64,000 nucleotides of DNA, from positions 65,179,577 through 65,243,576 of the forward strand of contig OU015497.1 in NCBI GenBank assembly GCA_907164885.2, written 5' to 3'. Both the position numbers and the translations under genes were made by a program. The notes below the pieces were generated by a model, which was not told where the DNA came from, searched no databases, and saw nothing but the letters and a program-made list of their open reading frames with translations. Each line of letters starts with the position of its first letter. Within the stretch, counting starts at the first letter, position 1. Below are positions 35,730 to 47,220 of the stretch, one piece after another. The DNA is from Dolomedes plantarius. Taxonomy: Eukaryota > Arthropoda > Arachnida > Araneae > Dolomedidae.

Positions 35730-36640
35730 TGAAATAAATTTAAAACTATTTTTATTGTTTAACACGCCCTTTCCAAATTCTTCATCTTAACGCAACAGAA
35801 TACCGTCCCTGAACCTTGGATTGCGACCTAAATTCAACCAATATAAATCTATTTTTCCCCTAAAGCTGTCCCCTAAAGCTGTTACCACGCGCGGACCATT
35901 ATATAACAGTTATATAAGATCGAACCGGGTCGAACGCTCGAGAAACATCATCCGACAAGACGCGCTAGGGTCATGTGTTCGCTTCTGGCCAATTAAAAAG
36001 TCAGTGCGCCCATACCTGGCAGATCTTGGCGCTCTTTCTGCACTCTTTGTGTTCGAACCATGAAACTAACATGACGTAAGTTGAGCCTCCGTCCATATCT
36101 CGCAGTGCTCTGCGCTGACGGGGCCTTTTTTCCCGACATCGGTGGAATTAAACTTGTTATAATTATACTGTTATAATCCAAAATCTAAACTTGTCTAAAT
36201 CTAATCTAAACTTTTTATAATCCAAAAAGATGTCCAGCATCATTTTGGTAAATAAAACACTATTTTGTGACCTGATACCTCCTTCCATGGCGTTGAACTC
36301 AGTTATTCTCTTCATTTGCCAGCCACTTGTGTGTGAAAACAGCCTAACTACAACATTACGGATCAAAACGGAACTTTCCCGATCAATCATCCTTTTGGAG
36401 GTATTACATAAAAGTCGCGTTGGATGGGGAGTCCATCCGTAAAAATGAAAGTGAACTGTACATACGCCTAATCTGCAACGCTGTCCAATTTGTGATGATC
36501 CGTTAATTTTAAATATCGTTTCTGATGTTGGAGTGCACCGATCCTTCATTTCGCCTGCCCTTGTGCAATGACTACAGAATTGTCAGAAATACTACGAGTT
36601 CACCGGCCATTTGCATCGCCCCGCAACAGTAATCATTACA
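35730..36640 (+). repeat. 5' LTR of a nested retroelement (911 bp)
   Basis: It begins TGAAATAAATTTAAAAC next to a TA array and ends CAGTAATCATTACA, giving TG...CA ends. It is repeated in direct orientation at 40870-41710. The two differ by small indels, including about 55 bp extra at 36165-36225 here, plus point changes. A 108-128-codon frame is kept on the minus strand in both copies but has no recognised similarity. Confidence 0.82.
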
Positions 36641-38230
36641 ACAAGTCGGCAAGGATGGTTTCCTTCCGCGGGTAGATCCCCAGTTGGATTTCGAAGGCCA
36701 TGTTCCAGAGGTGTTTTTTTCTTCTAAGGAGAGATTTTTCCCCTTCGTTCGTCGTGTGTGCTTCGTGCGTGAGAATTTCTTTTTGTATTTCCTCGCGAGG
36801 AGCAGTTAGGATGTGCGATTTTCGACGACGGGAATGCAGAGGTGTTTTGTTTTCATCTGGATCGGCGGTTGTGAAAGAATTAAAATTTAGTGTGTGTGAA
36901 AAATTGGACGTCGGCGCTAGTTTTTTTTTTTCGTAGTGATCATGCTTCATGTAATCATGATTTGTGAATTTTGTGTTTCCGTGATGTGTGAAATGTTTGA
37001 CTCGGATGGAAACGGAAGAGTAAGAAATATTGTACAATTAAGAGTAAATCCAAAACTCGAGAGAACTCTCGGACATCATGTAAATTTAGAGGAATGACGC
37101 CAAGGACTTTTACGCGATTAAACCAATGTGCTGAAGATTTCCTTTTCTAATTAAATTGAATATTGATTTTAAAATAGTAATGAAAAAATTAAAATATGAT
37201 ATAAGGATTCTAAAGGTAAGTTAATATTTGTGAAGTAGTTTTAAAAGTGAAGTGATTTTACTTAAGTTACATTTTAATAAAAAATTATTATGAGTATATT
37301 TTAATGTAGTAAATAAAATGTTATTGATATTATATGTTTTAAATTTGGTAATAGTAGAATTATGTTAGTAAAGTTGAATAAATATGAGTAAATTAACATA
37401 ATTTATCAAGTAAATAATGACTTAAAGTTTTGAACAAAGCATGAGTAATTTCGACATGCTTCCTCAATTCACATACGGATCTGAGTTTTAAGTTGATTAT
37501 TATGTGATTATGAAAAGTACATGAATAATAATGAGAAAGGAAGTTTTCTGAATATTATAATAGGAAAAGTTGAAAGTTTACAATATAAGGATGTGGTGAT
37601 AATTTGATTCCATACTTTAAGATCTAATTTGCTTTTGATATATTTTAATGACCTCATTTATTGCTTATTTTAGTTCCACTGATTGATTTTTAGTGTGTTA
37701 TGAGATATTAAGTGCTATTAATAAATTGAAGAAGATATTAATATTTAGGATGATCATATTTTAGTGATTTAGTATGTTATGTTGTTATATGCACAGATGA
37801 GAAATAATATTTAGTGTCAATACCAGTGGTTTAATGTTTACATTTTTGTTTTGAAATTTTGTGGTACATATATTGCATAGAGATGGAATGTGCTAAATAA
37901 AAAAGTTTGAGAGTTTTTGTTAAACTAGGACTGAGAAGTGGTTAATAACCTCAGAAAAACTGTGTTTGAAAACTGTGTTCAGAAAAACTTTTAAACAAAT
38001 ATTCTCAGGTACAACAAGTTATCAAGTGTATGTTTAAAATATTTTGAAATTCTTTATTTTATATTAACAATTTTGATATTTTTGAATTTTGATGGGCCTT
38101 AGCTATTTAATAAGTGATTATTTTTTGTATCCGGATACTCTCAACAATAAACAATATTATACCTTAAGAGGAGATCAGGCCATCCATTAAAAATAAAAAT
38201 ATGAAAGATAAATGTGAATTCCTAGATATA
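36641..38230. other. Interior of the LTR element, 5' part, noncoding
   Basis: The first 300 bp are less AT-rich with a 78-codon frame (36700-36936 plus) of no known similarity. The rest is AT-rich with many stops. Confidence 0.6.
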
Positions 38231-39546
38231 CAGAGGCTGTTCACACATTTTTTAAACGATGTATATTGTATTCACAAAACTAAATTATTTTAAATTCTTG
38301 TGTTTTAAATGTTCTATTTGACATCCCTTATTCTGAACTATCTTTCGACACCGCAATTTCCAGGATAATAATGCTTTTTGAAGTGTCAGAAGAGGTATTC
38401 TATCCCATTCCTCCTGAACAGCTTTCCAGAGTCCTGTAAGGGTTTTGGGACGACGTTTAGATAATGCAGATTTTAAAAGTCCGAAAGCACAAAAATCCAT
38501 AGGTGATACATCGGGAGATTTAGTAGGGATATCAGTGAAGGGTATGGCCTTGATACCAGTTTTTTGTTCCATTTCTTTTAGGAAATTTACAGTGGATTTT
38601 GATGTGTGACTGCTAGCTTTGTCCTGATGGAGTCTCACAGATTGATGGCACTGTGGATAAAGCGATGGTATTTCATTCAGAAAAATTCGAGATAAAATAT
38701 ATTCCTGATAGTATTTGGAGTTAATCTTGACATTTTTTTCCACTCTCTTTATTTTTAACTTGCTATTATAAGAAAAACGAGCAACAATCATGAATCCCTT
38801 AGAAAAACTTTCTTTCGATTCTTTGAACCATGTACTTAAATTTTTTCTCCCCTTTTATGATAATAAATGGCTCTTTTATTGTTGCAATCATTTAAATACA
38901 CCCATGATTCATTCATCTATTGTGACAATTGTTTTCCATTTTTCTTTGGATAAGTGTTTCTCATATAGAATTCTGCAGCGTGTCCTGCGTTCAACGATAT
39001 GATTTGGGAGAAGACGATGCACATTACGTTTTTTCGCTTTCTTAAGATTTAAATCAGCGTTTATCATTTTGTTTACAGTGGACACCGAGCATTTTAATGA
39101 TTTTGCAACTGTCCTTTGACTAGGGGGATTTTCTTTTAACATTAAATAACGTACCTTTAAATAGTCGAAGATTCATTAGTCGAAAGTTCATTTATTCCTT
39201 CGATACTTGGTTGGAATTTTTGTCCCTCTTGAGGCTCCAATTTGACGTTTTTTCCTTTCTTGTTGACGATATTACCTATCGATGCTTTAGATATCACAAA
39301 ACCATGACTCTCAAATCGTTTTTGGATAACGGAGTATGCATATTTCTCTTCGGAAAGAGCATGAATGTAGCCTTCGAACCACTGCTTTGTTAAAAACGCT
39401 ATTTCGAATAAAAACAAAACTTTCAAGCCGCAGATGATAATTTTGACTTTTAAAAACATAGTACAATTGCAATTATTTCTTTTGCAGCAAGCGATTTTTT
39501 ATTACCGCTTACCAAAATCGTCTAAAAAATGTGCGAACAGCCTCTG
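38231..39546 (-). mobile_element. Mariner-superfamily DD41D element (family h), 1316 bp, inside the LTR element
   Basis: The inverted ends are CAGAGGCTGTTCACACATTT and, in reverse, CAGAGGCTGTTCGCACATTT, with TA on both sides. The transposase fills most of the minus strand. The ends are nearly perfect and the protein has only a few lesions, so this is among the youngest insertions in the nest. Confidence 0.92.
38285..39459 (-). pseudogene. DD41D transposase (rosa/VISITOR-like), three open pieces
   Basis: The N-terminal piece (39459-39157) reads LTKQWFEGYIHALSEEKYAY and SKASIGNIVNKKGKN. A frameshift near 39165 leads to LKENPPSQRTVAKSLKCSVS (HTH) and the first catalytic Asp in KTIVTIDE. A 4-bp direct duplication (GATGAATGAA, about 38910) then breaks the frame. 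The last piece (38791-38285) holds the second Asp in RLHQDKASSHTSK and the third in SPDVSPMDFCAFG. I count 41 residues between them, the DD41D spacing. The tail is NKGCQIEHLKHKNLK. All three acids are intact. The first 25 codons are uncertain. Confidence 0.88.
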
Positions 39547-40869
39547 TATATGTTAAAGTGATCCTGTATTTTTTTCTATCATAACCCTTTATATATTTTT
39601 TCCCTAATCTACCCTATTATCACATAAACGTGTACTCTTCTAACTAAATTCGAATATTTAAGAAAATTAATGATTTAAAACAATTTGCATCGAATTAAGT
39701 CAAAGAAATTTTTTCTTTCTGTAACCTAATCTCAACTTAATTGAAATTTAATTCCTTGTGAGTCGGTTCGACCCTGACCACAAATATGATATAATTCAAA
39801 TCCCAATTAAGTTGGTTAGACCCCGACCAAAATTTAATTTAATAATAATAAATCTTTGTGATTCGGTTCGACCCCGAACGCAAAATAATCCTATAACAAC
39901 CCAACCAATGGTAGCTCAGTGGGCCTGAATTTAGTGCGTTTTCGCCGGGCCTCTGCGGAATTTCACACCGTAGATTGTCACATTTGGAGACCTAGGCTAA
40001 GTTCATTGCTCCAGTAGTGTAAATCCATTTCTCCCTAACTTAATAAAATTAATGTTGAGTGTTTTGGTTGACGGAGAATTTTAAAACAACTTATAAGAGA
40101 ATTATTTTTAAAATCTTGTTTTTCCTAATTGAACTGTATTTTTAAAATTTATTTTATTAATTTGTTTCCATGGTGCATTTGAAAAAATTATAGTAGAAAA
40201 ACCTTTGAAGCTATTTACAAAAAAATTTAAGTAATTGAATTTACTAACCATAATGAAGCCTAAACCTGAACAGCGACCAACCTCATGAACCAGAGATCCT
40301 TTTTCAATTTTCATTTTTATTTTGGGGTGCCTAACACCTCTTGACTCTAGACTAGACCTTGAACTAGATGGTTAAACTTTGCGTGTCGTCCAAATAAAAA
40401 AAATATAAAAAATCTATCTTTTAAACTTTCTCTTGTAACCCGACTATGACAATTTTAAATTTTTTGTTCTTTTGAGTGTTTAAGTACTTATTTCATACGA
40501 AACAAGTGTTGTAATTTATTGTGTTCCTTAATATGTATATATTTTTTTCATTCCATTCTAAAGTGTATATTCAAGTTTTGTGAACATTGACTTACTCACA
40601 TATTCATCTTAGCATGTAACAAGTGTATTGATATTTTTATTTTGTTTTGTAATACTTTGTGATATATTGTATGATATTGCCATGTCTGGTGCGAACAAAG
40701 AGGTGATATTCTAAATTCTAAAATCCTAAACCAAAATTTTTCAAAAATTACTCCTCAAAAATGTTATTCCCAAATTTAATCTTTTTGTTACGTGGGTCTC
40801 GCCTGATGGAGAGCCTTGCTGAGGGAGTCGGCCCCTCATGCAAGTCTTTTCCGGAAGGGGGGGGGAAAT
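39547..40869. other. Interior of the LTR element, 3' part, ending in the polypurine tract
   Basis: This part is AT-rich. Three imperfect repeats of GGTTCGACCC-GA-C occur at about 39762, 39815 and 39866. TGGTAGCTCAGTGGG at 39908 resembles a tRNA A box, but no B box is placed to match. It ends with the purine tract at 40854-40869. Confidence 0.6.
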
Positions 40870-41706
40870 TAAAATAAATTAAAAAATTTTTTATTGTTTA
40901 GCACGCTCTTTTCAAATTCTTCATCTTAACGCAACAGAATACCGTTCCTTAACCTTGGATTGCAACCTAAATTCAACCAATATAAATCTATTTTTCTCCT
41001 AAAGCTGTTGCACGCGCGGACCATTATATAACAGTTATATAAAATCGAACCGGGTCGAACGCTCGAGAAACATCATCCGACATGACGCGCTAGGGTCATG
41101 TGTTCGCTTCTGGCCAATTAAAATGTCAGTGCGCCCATACCTGGCAGATCTTGGCGCTCTTTCTGTACTCCTTGTGTTCAAACCATGAAACTAACATGAC
41201 ATAAGTTGAGCCTCCGTCCATATCTCGCAGTGCTCTGCGCAGCCGGGGACTTTTTGCCCGACATCGGTGGAATTAAACTTGTTATAATCCTACTATAAGA
41301 TGCCCAGCATCATTTTGGTAAATAAAACACTATTTTGTGACCTGATACCTCCTTCAATGTCTTTGAACTCTGTTACTCTCTCCACTTGCCAGCCACTTGT
41401 GTGTGAAAACAGCCTGACTACAACATTACGAATCAAAACGGAACTTTCCCGATCAATCATCCTTTTGGAGGTATTACATAAAAGTCGCGTTGGATGGGGA
41501 GTCCATCCGTAAAAATGAAAGTGAACTGTACATACGCCTAATCTGCAACGCTGTCCAATTTGTGATGATCCGTTAATTTTAAATATCGTTTCTGATGTTG
41601 GAGTGCACCGAGCCTTCATTTCGCCTGCCCTTGTGCAATAACTACAGAATTGTCAGAAATACTACGAGTTCACAGGCCATTTGCATCACCCCGCCACAGT
41701 AATCAT

Positions 41707-41710
<4 letters not shown>
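40870..41710 (+). repeat. 3' LTR of the nested retroelement (841 bp)
   Basis: Direct copy of 35730-36640. It starts TAAAATAAATT, where the 5' LTR has TGAAATAAATT, so the terminal G has changed. It ends CAGTAATCATTACA before a TA array. Confidence 0.82.
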
Positions 41711-41749
<39 letters not shown>

Positions 41750-42437
41750 TTATATATATATATATATATAGGCATTAAATGCATACACAGACATTGTATT
41801 TAATTTGAATGTACTGCGTAGCGAAGTGCGGGTTTTCAGCTAGTATATTATTAAGATAAATTACAAATGGGTTGGAATTCTAAAAGTTTAAAATAATGGC
41901 ACCATCTACTGCACGTCTGTGAATCGAGAGTCGCATCCTTCAAAAATTGTTGGTTATTTATTAATGAATGTTTGTTAACCAAAATCAATTTAAAAACTAA
42001 ACACAGTATAAATAAAATAGAAAAGATTTAGCCTTTATCATTGGAGCAAAAAATCCTGAAAAGTTAAATATAAAATATATAAATTTATAATAAACCTACC
42101 AAAATCCATTAAAAAAATTAAACACAGTATAAAAAACATAGAAAAAAAGCATACGAAATGTTACACTCATTAATAATATGAAAACCCAATTTAAAATATA
42201 AATGTATAATAAACTCCCCAGATTTCAGCTATATTCGGTCTTTCATCATAAAAAAGCTGAAAAAAAATAAAATAAAATAAAAATGATAATTTAAAAATCA
42301 ATAAAATAAAATAATAATAATAATTTTAAAAAAATAATAATATAAAATAAAAATAATAATTAAAAAATAATAAAATAAAAGCTGAAATAAAAAAAAGTCT
42401 TCATAAAAAGCAAAAATTAAAGTTTAGCAAAATTTGC

Positions 42438-42508
42438 ACGATCCCGTATTCGAACCCGTGTCGTACAGGGTACCACGCGCGCGGTTTTACCGAATGCGCC
42501 ACAATGAC
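42438..42508 (-). other. tRNA-like sequence inside Helitron A
   Basis: On the minus strand TGGCGCATTCGGTAAAACC (42501-42483) resembles an A box and GGTTCGAATAC (42456-42446) a B box with two changes. The 45-50 bp spacing fits a tRNA. The acceptor ends GTCATTG and ACGGGATCG do not pair, so a working tRNA is unlikely. It may be a captured pseudo-tRNA or SINE head. Confidence 0.45.
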
Positions 42509-43129
42509 ACACTACACTCTTGAGTAAAGTAAAAGATATTCACACTGAGTTTTTTGAAAAGTTGCTATGGTTTGGTGAATATACATGCATTTATAGAGTA
42601 AGAGGAGTTTTAAGTGAGAAATAAGTTAACATGATAGAAGCTTAGTCTTTAACTCTTCAATAGACACAAAGATATAAGCGAGGGGGATTGCAGTAGCGAC
42701 TAAAAAAGATCTCGTGACACTTAGCGCGGTTGATTCGAATTTTCCATCGCGTGTGAAGAGTGTCAATATGCCGTTGGATCTGATCTATTTTAGAGTATAA
42801 AATCTGACTTGAAAGATAATTATTTTCATTTATTATTCGGGTTTAATATATGACTTGAAACTGTTTGATTGTATTTATTTTTCTATCGTTTTTGCTTCTC
42901 GCTGTTCTTTAAACCTAACATGTCGGCCTTTCAAATTGTGTACACGGCTGGGTGGCTCTTCCCTTTCTAGATTCACCCTTCAAAAATTGTTGGTTTTTTA
43001 TAATTAAAAATTAACGATAATTAATTTCGATGTTGGAAGTTCTTAAGACCCTCGGCTGTTTTTAAACACGCCTCTATGTAAAATTTCCCGATCGTTGCTC
43101 CTAAACTGTGGATTTCTATACAATTATAG

Positions 43130-43155
43130 ATAGATAGATAGATAGATAGACAGAC
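43130..43155. repeat. (GATA)n/(GACA)n near the Helitron A 5' end
   Basis: A TAGATAGATAGATA run passes into CAGACAAACA. Such short GTCT/ATCT repeats next to the 5' terminus are common in arthropod Helitrons, and Helitron B has (GACT)n in the same place. Confidence 0.85.
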
Positions 43156-43179
43156 AAACATTCATTTTTATATATCAGA

Positions 43180-43686
43180 TTACAACCCAGCTTCATGAAG
43201 TTGTCTAGCATGTCAGCGACGATTGACTTGTAATTTGGGTCCTTTTTGTTTCCCTGAAAACTGGTTAAAACTAGTTCAAAAGATACCTATGCGCTTTTTT
43301 CTTTTGTTTCCATTTCTTTTCTCAAAGCTGGCATCCCTCATTAGTTTTCTGATGTCAGGTCCGAAAAACACTCCTTCTTTTATCTCTACCTCCCATAACC
43401 CAGGAAATTGCTCACAAAGGTATTATCTAAAAATTCTACTTCTTTTGGCAATACCTTGACAAATTGTTTCACCAAACCCAATTTAATGAGTAGAAGTAAT
43501 GCCTTTTCGGGATCTACAAGACTCTTCCTCTCAACATTTTTAACTCCAACCTGCAAGGTTTTCCACGGCGGCCATTCTTTCTTTATATAATATTGCTTCC
43601 TGTCACGACTGTCCTATTCCCAGAGAAAGCAAGGGAACTTTGTGTAACCAATCTGTTGACCAAGCAACATTTAAAGCACTTAACTA
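43180..43686 (-). pseudogene. Repeat-family protein, central part, continuing at 32338-32102
   Basis: Minus-strand translation reads MLLGQQIGYTKFPCFLWE, a stop in place of Trp, DSRDRKQYYIKKEWPPWKTL, VDPEKALLLLIKLGLVKQFV and, after shifts and stops, GNKKDPNYKSIVADMLDNF then MKLGCN at the Helitron junction. The motifs LLGQQ-GYTK, C-F-L-x-x-W-D-S-R and LGL-K-FVKAL are shared by a multi-copy arthropod family I have seen in repetitive DNA. Its function is unknown to me. The 5' side is lost at about 43690, where a piggyBac fragment on the other strand begins. Confidence 0.78.
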
Positions 43687-43689
43687 CTA

Positions 43690-44102
43690 CAAAAACTACT
43701 AAAAAACTACTACAAAAATTGTTAAAGAAAAGAAAAAACCTATTCGTTCGGCTAAATCATATGATTGAAAGAAGTCCAAGGCAACACAGATGCAAATTGG
43801 AAGGATTTTCATACAAAACTACTTCATTTTGTGAGAAATGTGACGTATTTTTATGTTTTCATGCACAAAGAAATTGTTTCAAAATGTTTCACACAAAATA
43901 ATTGTAAACTGTATTTAAAATAAATTTTCACTTTTTGCTTAATTATAGCCTGGTGTCCTATTATTAGAAATTTTTTTAATTAGTTTGGTAATTGGCAGAA
44001 ACGTTATAATATTTTATATTTTAGATACTTACATATAGTGTAGCATATCTAACCACTCATTGATTTTTTATCTGCCCAATTAAAAATTCAGGGCCGAAGG
44101 GG
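43690..44102 (+). mobile_element. piggyBac 3' fragment with zinc domain and TTAA end
   Basis: Open codons 43760-43901 encode SPRQHRCKLEGFSYKTTSFC then EKCDVFLCFHAQRNCFKMFH and TAA. This is the Cys/His-rich C-terminal domain of piggyBac transposases. The 3' untranslated part ends GGGCCGAAGGGG at 44102, followed by TTAA, the expected target. No matching 5' end was found, so the element is truncated on the left. It is a different family from the one at 33979. Confidence 0.8.
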
Positions 44103-44154
44103 TTAAATCGCCACTAATCATCCATTTATGATATGAATAACAAATTTTCTTTAA

Positions 44155-44892
44155 GGGGTCAGGTACCTTTTAAAAGCTCAGAGACTCGACAAAGATATCC
44201 CTAGTTTAAATCATCAGTAGTCATGAATATCTTTCATTCAGGAATATGAAAATTTTACTGCGAGTTATACATACTTTCATCTTTATAAATATGGCTCTTA
44301 ATTTTTTCTAGCTTGAACATTATTTTTTTGTTTTTAAAAATTTCAACCATTGTATTTTTCAATGTTATGTTATTGAGCGCAGACTTGCGCTGTATATTAA
44401 TGAATATACATATTTTTTATTTTAAAAAATTAAGTTGTGTAATATATCTTTAAAATGACGAACTTTGAAATCAACATTTTTAGTTCTTCATATAAATAAA
44501 AATGTTTTTTTTAAATTATAAATTTCAGAAATTTTCTTGAAAACTTTTACCGTAATTAAATTATTTATGGTAGGAATGACATAATGGTTCGTCAATTTCA
44601 TGATACATGTTTATATTGAACGTGTATAAACTTTCATGGTGTTCTAGTCAACTGTTCTGGTGACATCATGTGTGTGCAATGACATAACAATGAAAAAACA
44701 ATGGTTCAAACTTTAAACAATTAAAAAATTTCTCTTCAAGCTAGATCAAATTGAGAGCCATAATTGTAAAGAAGGAAGAGTGTTTAACGCACAGTAAAAT
44801 TTTCATATTTCTTAATAAATTATTTTAGTAACTACTGATGATTGAAAATAGGGTTTGTCGAGTCTCTTGGTCTTTAAAAGGTACCCGACCTC
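44155..44892. mobile_element. Long-TIR MITE with TTAA duplication, 738 bp
   Basis: TTAA flanks both sides (44151-44154 and 44893-44896). The ends GGGGTCAGGTACCTTTTAAA and, in reverse, GAGGTCGGGTACCTTTTAAA begin inverted arms that stay alignable for about 200 bp (GAGACTCGACAAA; ATCATCAGTAGT; AATATGAAAATTTTACTG; ATGGCTCT-AATTT). There is no open frame of note. TTAA targets are used by piggyBac and Kolobok; the long arms leave the superfamily open. Confidence 0.85.
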
Positions 44893-44896
44893 TTAA

Positions 44897-46470
<1,574 letters not shown>

Positions 46471-47176
46471 CAGTTTTGGGTCAAATCATTCTGACCATCC
46501 CGATATTTTGCAATGAACTCATGTGGATGACGTGGAGAGCACGTGATCAGAAGGGAATGGTATTTAACTGCTTCTGGGGAGTCTGAGAAATCATTCTTGC
46601 CTTTGCTTCTTCGTGTGATGGGAAAGGTTGCTGATTTAAGCGACTTTAATAGAGGGCAGAATGTAGTAGACCAACGATGGTGGTGGTATTATGCTTTGGG
46701 GGAGGTTTTCATGAGCGTCCCTGGGACCCGTGTTTGTGATAGAACAGACCATGAAAGCTGCGACTATATGAACATCATTGCTATCTAGTTGTACCCTTAC
46801 ATGACGACTGTCTTCCCAACTGGAAATTGAGTCTTACAGCAGGAAAACGCTCCATATCACAAGGCTCGAATTGTGCTTGAGTGGTTTCAGGAACATAATA
46901 CTGAATTCCAGTTACTGTTCTGTCCGCCTACTCACCCGATCTTATTCTGATAGAGCACATTTGGATTGTCATGGAACGGCAGCTCAGAGCTCAAAAACCA
47001 CCATGTCGGAATACCCGGTATTTGCGTGACCACTGCTTGAACATCTGATACAATCTTTATCGGGCTATCTACCAAGGACTAGTGGCATCCATACCAAGGT
47101 GCGTTGCAGCTATTTTGCGGGCCAAAGGTGGGCCAACGCGTTATTAGGCAGGTGATCATAATGTTTTGGCTCTATA

Positions 47177-47179
<3 letters not shown>
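46471..47179 (+). mobile_element. Tc1/mariner element (family b), internally deleted 709-bp copy
   Basis: The right end GATCATAATGTTTTGGCTCTATACTG and the left part GATATTTTGCAATGAACTCATGTGGATGACG match family b, although the outermost TIR bases have drifted (CAGTTTTGGGTCAAATCATT). The HTH region (ATG 46618) joins directly to the MLWG-like part of the DDE domain at about 46668, deleting about 490 bp including the first catalytic Asp. LQQENAPYHKARI keeps the second motif with Asp changed to Glu (QQENAP). Confidence 0.85.
46618..47149 (+). pseudogene. Family-b transposase, deleted and shifted
   Basis: MGKVADLSDFNRGQNV is followed after the deletion by WWWYYALGEVFMSVPGTRV, then a shifted frame with VLQQENAPYHKARIVLEWFQ and HNTEFQLLF. 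A further shift near 46925 leaves the third motif unclear. The end reads [14 protein letters not shown] before TAG. Nonfunctional. Confidence 0.78.

Positions 47180-47215
<36 letters not shown>
47180..47215. repeat. (TA)n right of the family-b copy
   Basis: A short TA run followed by a T-rich stretch. Confidence 0.9.

Positions 47216-47220
<5 letters not shown>

Larger units (their letters stand above)
35730..41710 (+). mobile_element. Noncoding LTR retrotransposon (LARD-like), about 6 kb, inside Helitron B
   Basis: Two direct repeats of 841-911 bp flank 4.2 kb. Immediately left of the 3' copy is a purine tract (GGAAGGGGGGGGGAAA, 40854-40869), as expected of a polypurine tract. TATAT borders both outer ends. 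The interior, after removing a 1.3-kb mariner, is about 2.9 kb without gag or pol similarity, so the element was mobilised in trans. The primer-binding site is unclear: ACAAGTCGGCAAGGATGG follows the 5' LTR and does not begin with TGG. The purine tract sets the orientation. Confidence 0.78.
33628..41843 (+). mobile_element. Helitron B, copy 1 (about 0.84 kb net), inserted in Helitron A
   Basis: It starts TCTATATATATAAAACAGTT followed by (GACT)n, and ends GCGTAGCGAAGTGCGGGTTTTCAG then CTAG at 41843. It lies between A and T with no duplication. It is made of three pieces, 33628-33978, 35373-35729 and 41711-41843, totalling about 840 bp. They align end to end with the uninterrupted copy ending at 56472. 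It has no coding capacity. The gaps are filled by a piggyBac and an LTR element. Confidence 0.85.
32339..43179 (-). mobile_element. Helitron A (about 2.6 kb net), interrupted by nested insertions
   Basis: Read on the minus strand, it starts TCTGATATATAAAAATGAAT at 43179 and ends with the hairpin CCCGGGCAACGCCGGG then TACTTCAGATAG at 32339. A 5' TC, a 3' hairpin about 10 nt before a CTRR-like end (here ATAG) and insertion between A and T without target duplication are Helitron hallmarks. Removing it restores the host reading frame exactly. Excluding Helitron B (33628-41843) leaves about 2625 bp, AT-rich, without Rep/helicase, so it is non-autonomous. About 150-bp internal repeats (GTTTGTTAACCAAAAT at about 32378, 32528 and 41968) occur near both arms. 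Confidence 0.8.

Noticed and set aside
36163..36549. 128-codon minus frame inside the LTR as a gene
   Set aside because: It is shared by both LTRs only because they are copies; no similarity, and it lies in a regulatory repeat.
43593..43901. 102-codon frame as one protein
   Set aside because: Its first third is antisense to the repeat-family pseudogene, and only the last about 45 codons match the piggyBac zinc domain; the frame is a chance fusion across a junction.
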